NCBI GenBank assembly: GCA_019348395.1
Contig: JAHWJN010000039.1
Location: forward strand, 1-9,699
Length of the DNA stretch: 9,699 nt
From: Chloroflexota bacterium
GTDB taxonomy: Bacteria > Chloroflexota > Limnocylindria > QHBO01
Direction of reading: 5' to 3'
Below, one piece after another: positions 7,594 through 9,699 of the stretch. The translations under genes and the position numbers were made by a program. Under the pieces are notes generated by a model that saw only the letters and a list, made by a program, of their open reading frames with translations, was not told the DNA's origin and ran no database searches. The stretch's first letter is position 1, and the number at the start of each line of letters is the position of its first letter.

Positions 7594-7606
7594 TACAATC
7601 GGCCGC
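7594..7606 (+). promoter_or_regulatory. Leaderless promoter -10 of gatB
   Basis: TACAAT (7594-7599), the closest to the TATAAT consensus in the window, is followed by 7 nt and the ATG at 7607. No Shine-Dalgarno precedes the start. No -35 box with normal spacing is seen. Confidence 0.65.
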
Positions 7607-9079
<1,473 letters not shown>

Positions 9080-9083
9080 CCGA

Positions 9084-9098
9084 TCCGCGGGTCGCGGA
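9084..9098 (+). terminator. Possible gatB terminator hairpin
   Basis: TCCGCG-GGT-CGCGGA is a perfect 6-bp stem with a 3-nt loop, starting 5 nt after the gatB stop. No T run follows, so termination is only suggested. Confidence 0.35.
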
Positions 9099-9131
9099 GG
9101 CGAAGGTCATAAGCAACTTGCCCGTCCGCGA

Positions 9132-9162
9132 TACGCTATGCCCCTACGGGCGTACGGAGGGG
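9132..9162 (+). promoter_or_regulatory. Promoter -10 and Shine-Dalgarno of the receiver gene
   Basis: TACGCT (9132-9137) fits TANNNT. It directly abuts an in-frame ATG at 9138, so transcripts starting about 7 nt later (near 9144) would lack that ATG. GGAGGGG (9156-9162) lies 5 nt before the in-frame GTG at 9168. Together they indicate a short leader of about 24 nt and a start at 9168. Confidence 0.55.
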
Positions 9163-9167
9163 CCTGT

Positions 9168-9560
9168 GTGACGCGTGTCACGGTGGTGAACGACGACCCC
9201 GAGTTCCTCGAGCTGATGGGCGAGGTGCTCCAGACCGAGGGCTTCGAGGCCACGACCATCGACGGGGATCGAGCCGATGTGCTGGATCACATCCGGACGT
9301 CGCGCCCCGAGGTGCTGATCGTGGACCTGCGGATGGAAGGGAACCAGCTGCACGGGTGGGACGTGGCGCAGGAGATGCGCCGCCGTCCGGCGTTCGAGGC
9401 GCTTGCCGTGCTGCTGTGCAGCGCCGATCTGCCGGCGCTCCACGCACTCGAGGCACAGCTCCAGGAGCAGCGCGCCGTCGCGGTCCTACCGAAGCCGTTT
9501 GGAATCGACCAGCTGACGCGGGCGGTGCGCCGGCTCCTCGCGGAGTCGTCGGGCGGCTAA
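9168..9560 (+). CDS. Stand-alone response-regulator receiver protein (CheY-like)
   Basis: A 130-aa single REC domain with no output domain. The acidic pocket is Asp9-Asp10 in VVNDDPEF (6-13). The phospho-acceptor is Asp53 in LIVDLRM (50-56). The switch residue is Ser85 in VLLCSADLP (81-89), and the conserved lysine is Lys109 in VLPKPFG (106-112). Length and spacing match CheY, so it should be a phosphorylatable cytoplasmic switch or phosphorelay member. The GTG at 9168 is preferred over the ATG at 9138 because GGAGGGG lies 5 nt upstream of it, the protein then begins right at the first beta strand, and the ATG touches the -10 box. No histidine kinase is encoded in the window, so the partner is unknown. 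Its position after gatB has its own promoter and need not imply a functional link. Confidence 0.88.
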   Translation: MTRVTVVNDDPEFLELMGEVLQTEGFEATTIDGDRADVLDHIRTSRPEVLIVDLRMEGNQLHGWDVAQEMRRRPAFEALAVLLCSADLPALHALEAQLQEQRAVAVLPKPFGIDQLTRAVRRLLAESSGG

Positions 9561-9699
9561 GCGCTCATCGGCCTCCAGGCGGCGCCGAACGCGAGTGAAG
9601 GTGGCGAAGACGTCCGGGTAGCGCGATGCCTCACGCTCGACCGATGCGAGCAGCGCCAGCGAACGAGCACGCAGTGCCCTCACTGCTTCACCCCGCAAC
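9486..9699 (-). CDS. Possible partial ORF entering from the right edge
   Basis: One minus-strand frame is open from the window edge to a stop at 9486, about 70 codons. The part before the receiver gene (RARSLALLASVEREASRYPD, then VFATFTRVRRRLEADERLAA) has a plausible amphipathic helical composition, and the other frames of this stretch close quickly. The last roughly 25 codons run antisense to the receiver gene, and the TTA codon opposite the receiver's TAA stop would be rare in this genome. It may be the C-terminal end of a gene starting outside the window, or a shadow. A TTG at 9698 could be a start but has no visible signal. I do not recognise a family. Confidence 0.3.
   Translation of the reverse strand, partial: LRGEAVRALRARSLALLASVEREASRYPDVFATFTRVRRRLEADERLAARRLREEPAHRPRQLVDSKRLR

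Larger units (their letters stand above)
7236..7606. other. Divergent intergenic region before gatB, with degenerate repeats
   Basis: This 371-bp gap separates the minus-strand 138-aa gene from gatB. No convincing gene is seen on either strand. It contains both flanking promoters, an inverted repeat GTTGC/GCAAC (7313-7317 with 7326-7330), and four degenerate CCGATNTATCGG-type units between 7352 and 7527. A 12-bp sequence, CGCCGGAACCGG, occurs twice (7424-7435 and 7533-7544). The repeats lie upstream of both start points, so they would act as DNA sites rather than mRNA leader elements. Confidence 0.6.

Overview
This is a GC-rich window (about 70% by eye) packed with ordinary chromosomal housekeeping and metabolic genes. 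Nothing here is phage, plasmid, IS or CRISPR. Three things suggest a free-living, high-GC bacterium of the Chloroflexota or Actinomycetota type: split GatCAB genes, a probable F420-dependent luciferase-like oxidoreductase, and first genes that look leaderless. The lineage is an inference; no marker in the window settles it.

Layout, left to right. (1) A minus-strand pair: an alpha/beta hydrolase (401-1237), then a luciferase-like F420-dependent oxidoreductase (1-396) cut by the window edge. (2) Divergent from it, 26 bp away, gatC-gatA (1264-3086), subunits of the tRNA-dependent amidotransferase. (3) A 266-bp gap with hairpins and weak repeats. (4) A VOC-like protein overlapping a DUF1684 protein by ATGA (3353-4758). 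(5) A class I/II aminotransferase followed 10 bp later by a SAM methyltransferase (4807-6796). (6) A convergent minus-strand gene of unknown function (6819-7235), with a shared hairpin between the two stop codons. (7) A 371-bp divergent intergenic region holding four degenerate palindrome-like repeats. (8) gatB (7607-9079), which completes GatCAB but sits about 4.5 kb from gatCA under its own promoter. (9) A stand-alone CheY-like receiver (9168-9560), then a possible partial minus-strand ORF running off the right edge.

The most informative pattern is in the starts. Five first genes (gatC, the VOC gene, the aminotransferase, the minus-strand 138-aa gene, gatB) each have a TANNNT -10 box exactly 6 or 7 nt before the start codon and no Shine-Dalgarno, so transcription should begin at the start codon. 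Downstream genes (gatA, methyltransferase, luciferase-like gene) instead carry G-rich Shine-Dalgarno sites or overlap the gene before. This divides the window into transcription units: hydrolase-LLM, gatCA, VOC-DUF1684, aminotransferase-methyltransferase, the 138-aa gene, gatB and the receiver. It also decides several starts that a longest-ORF caller would get wrong.

I see no convincing previously undescribed system. The items most worth a second look are the leaderless start code, the repeat cluster upstream of gatB, and an 11-residue insertion near the GatA catalytic lysine.
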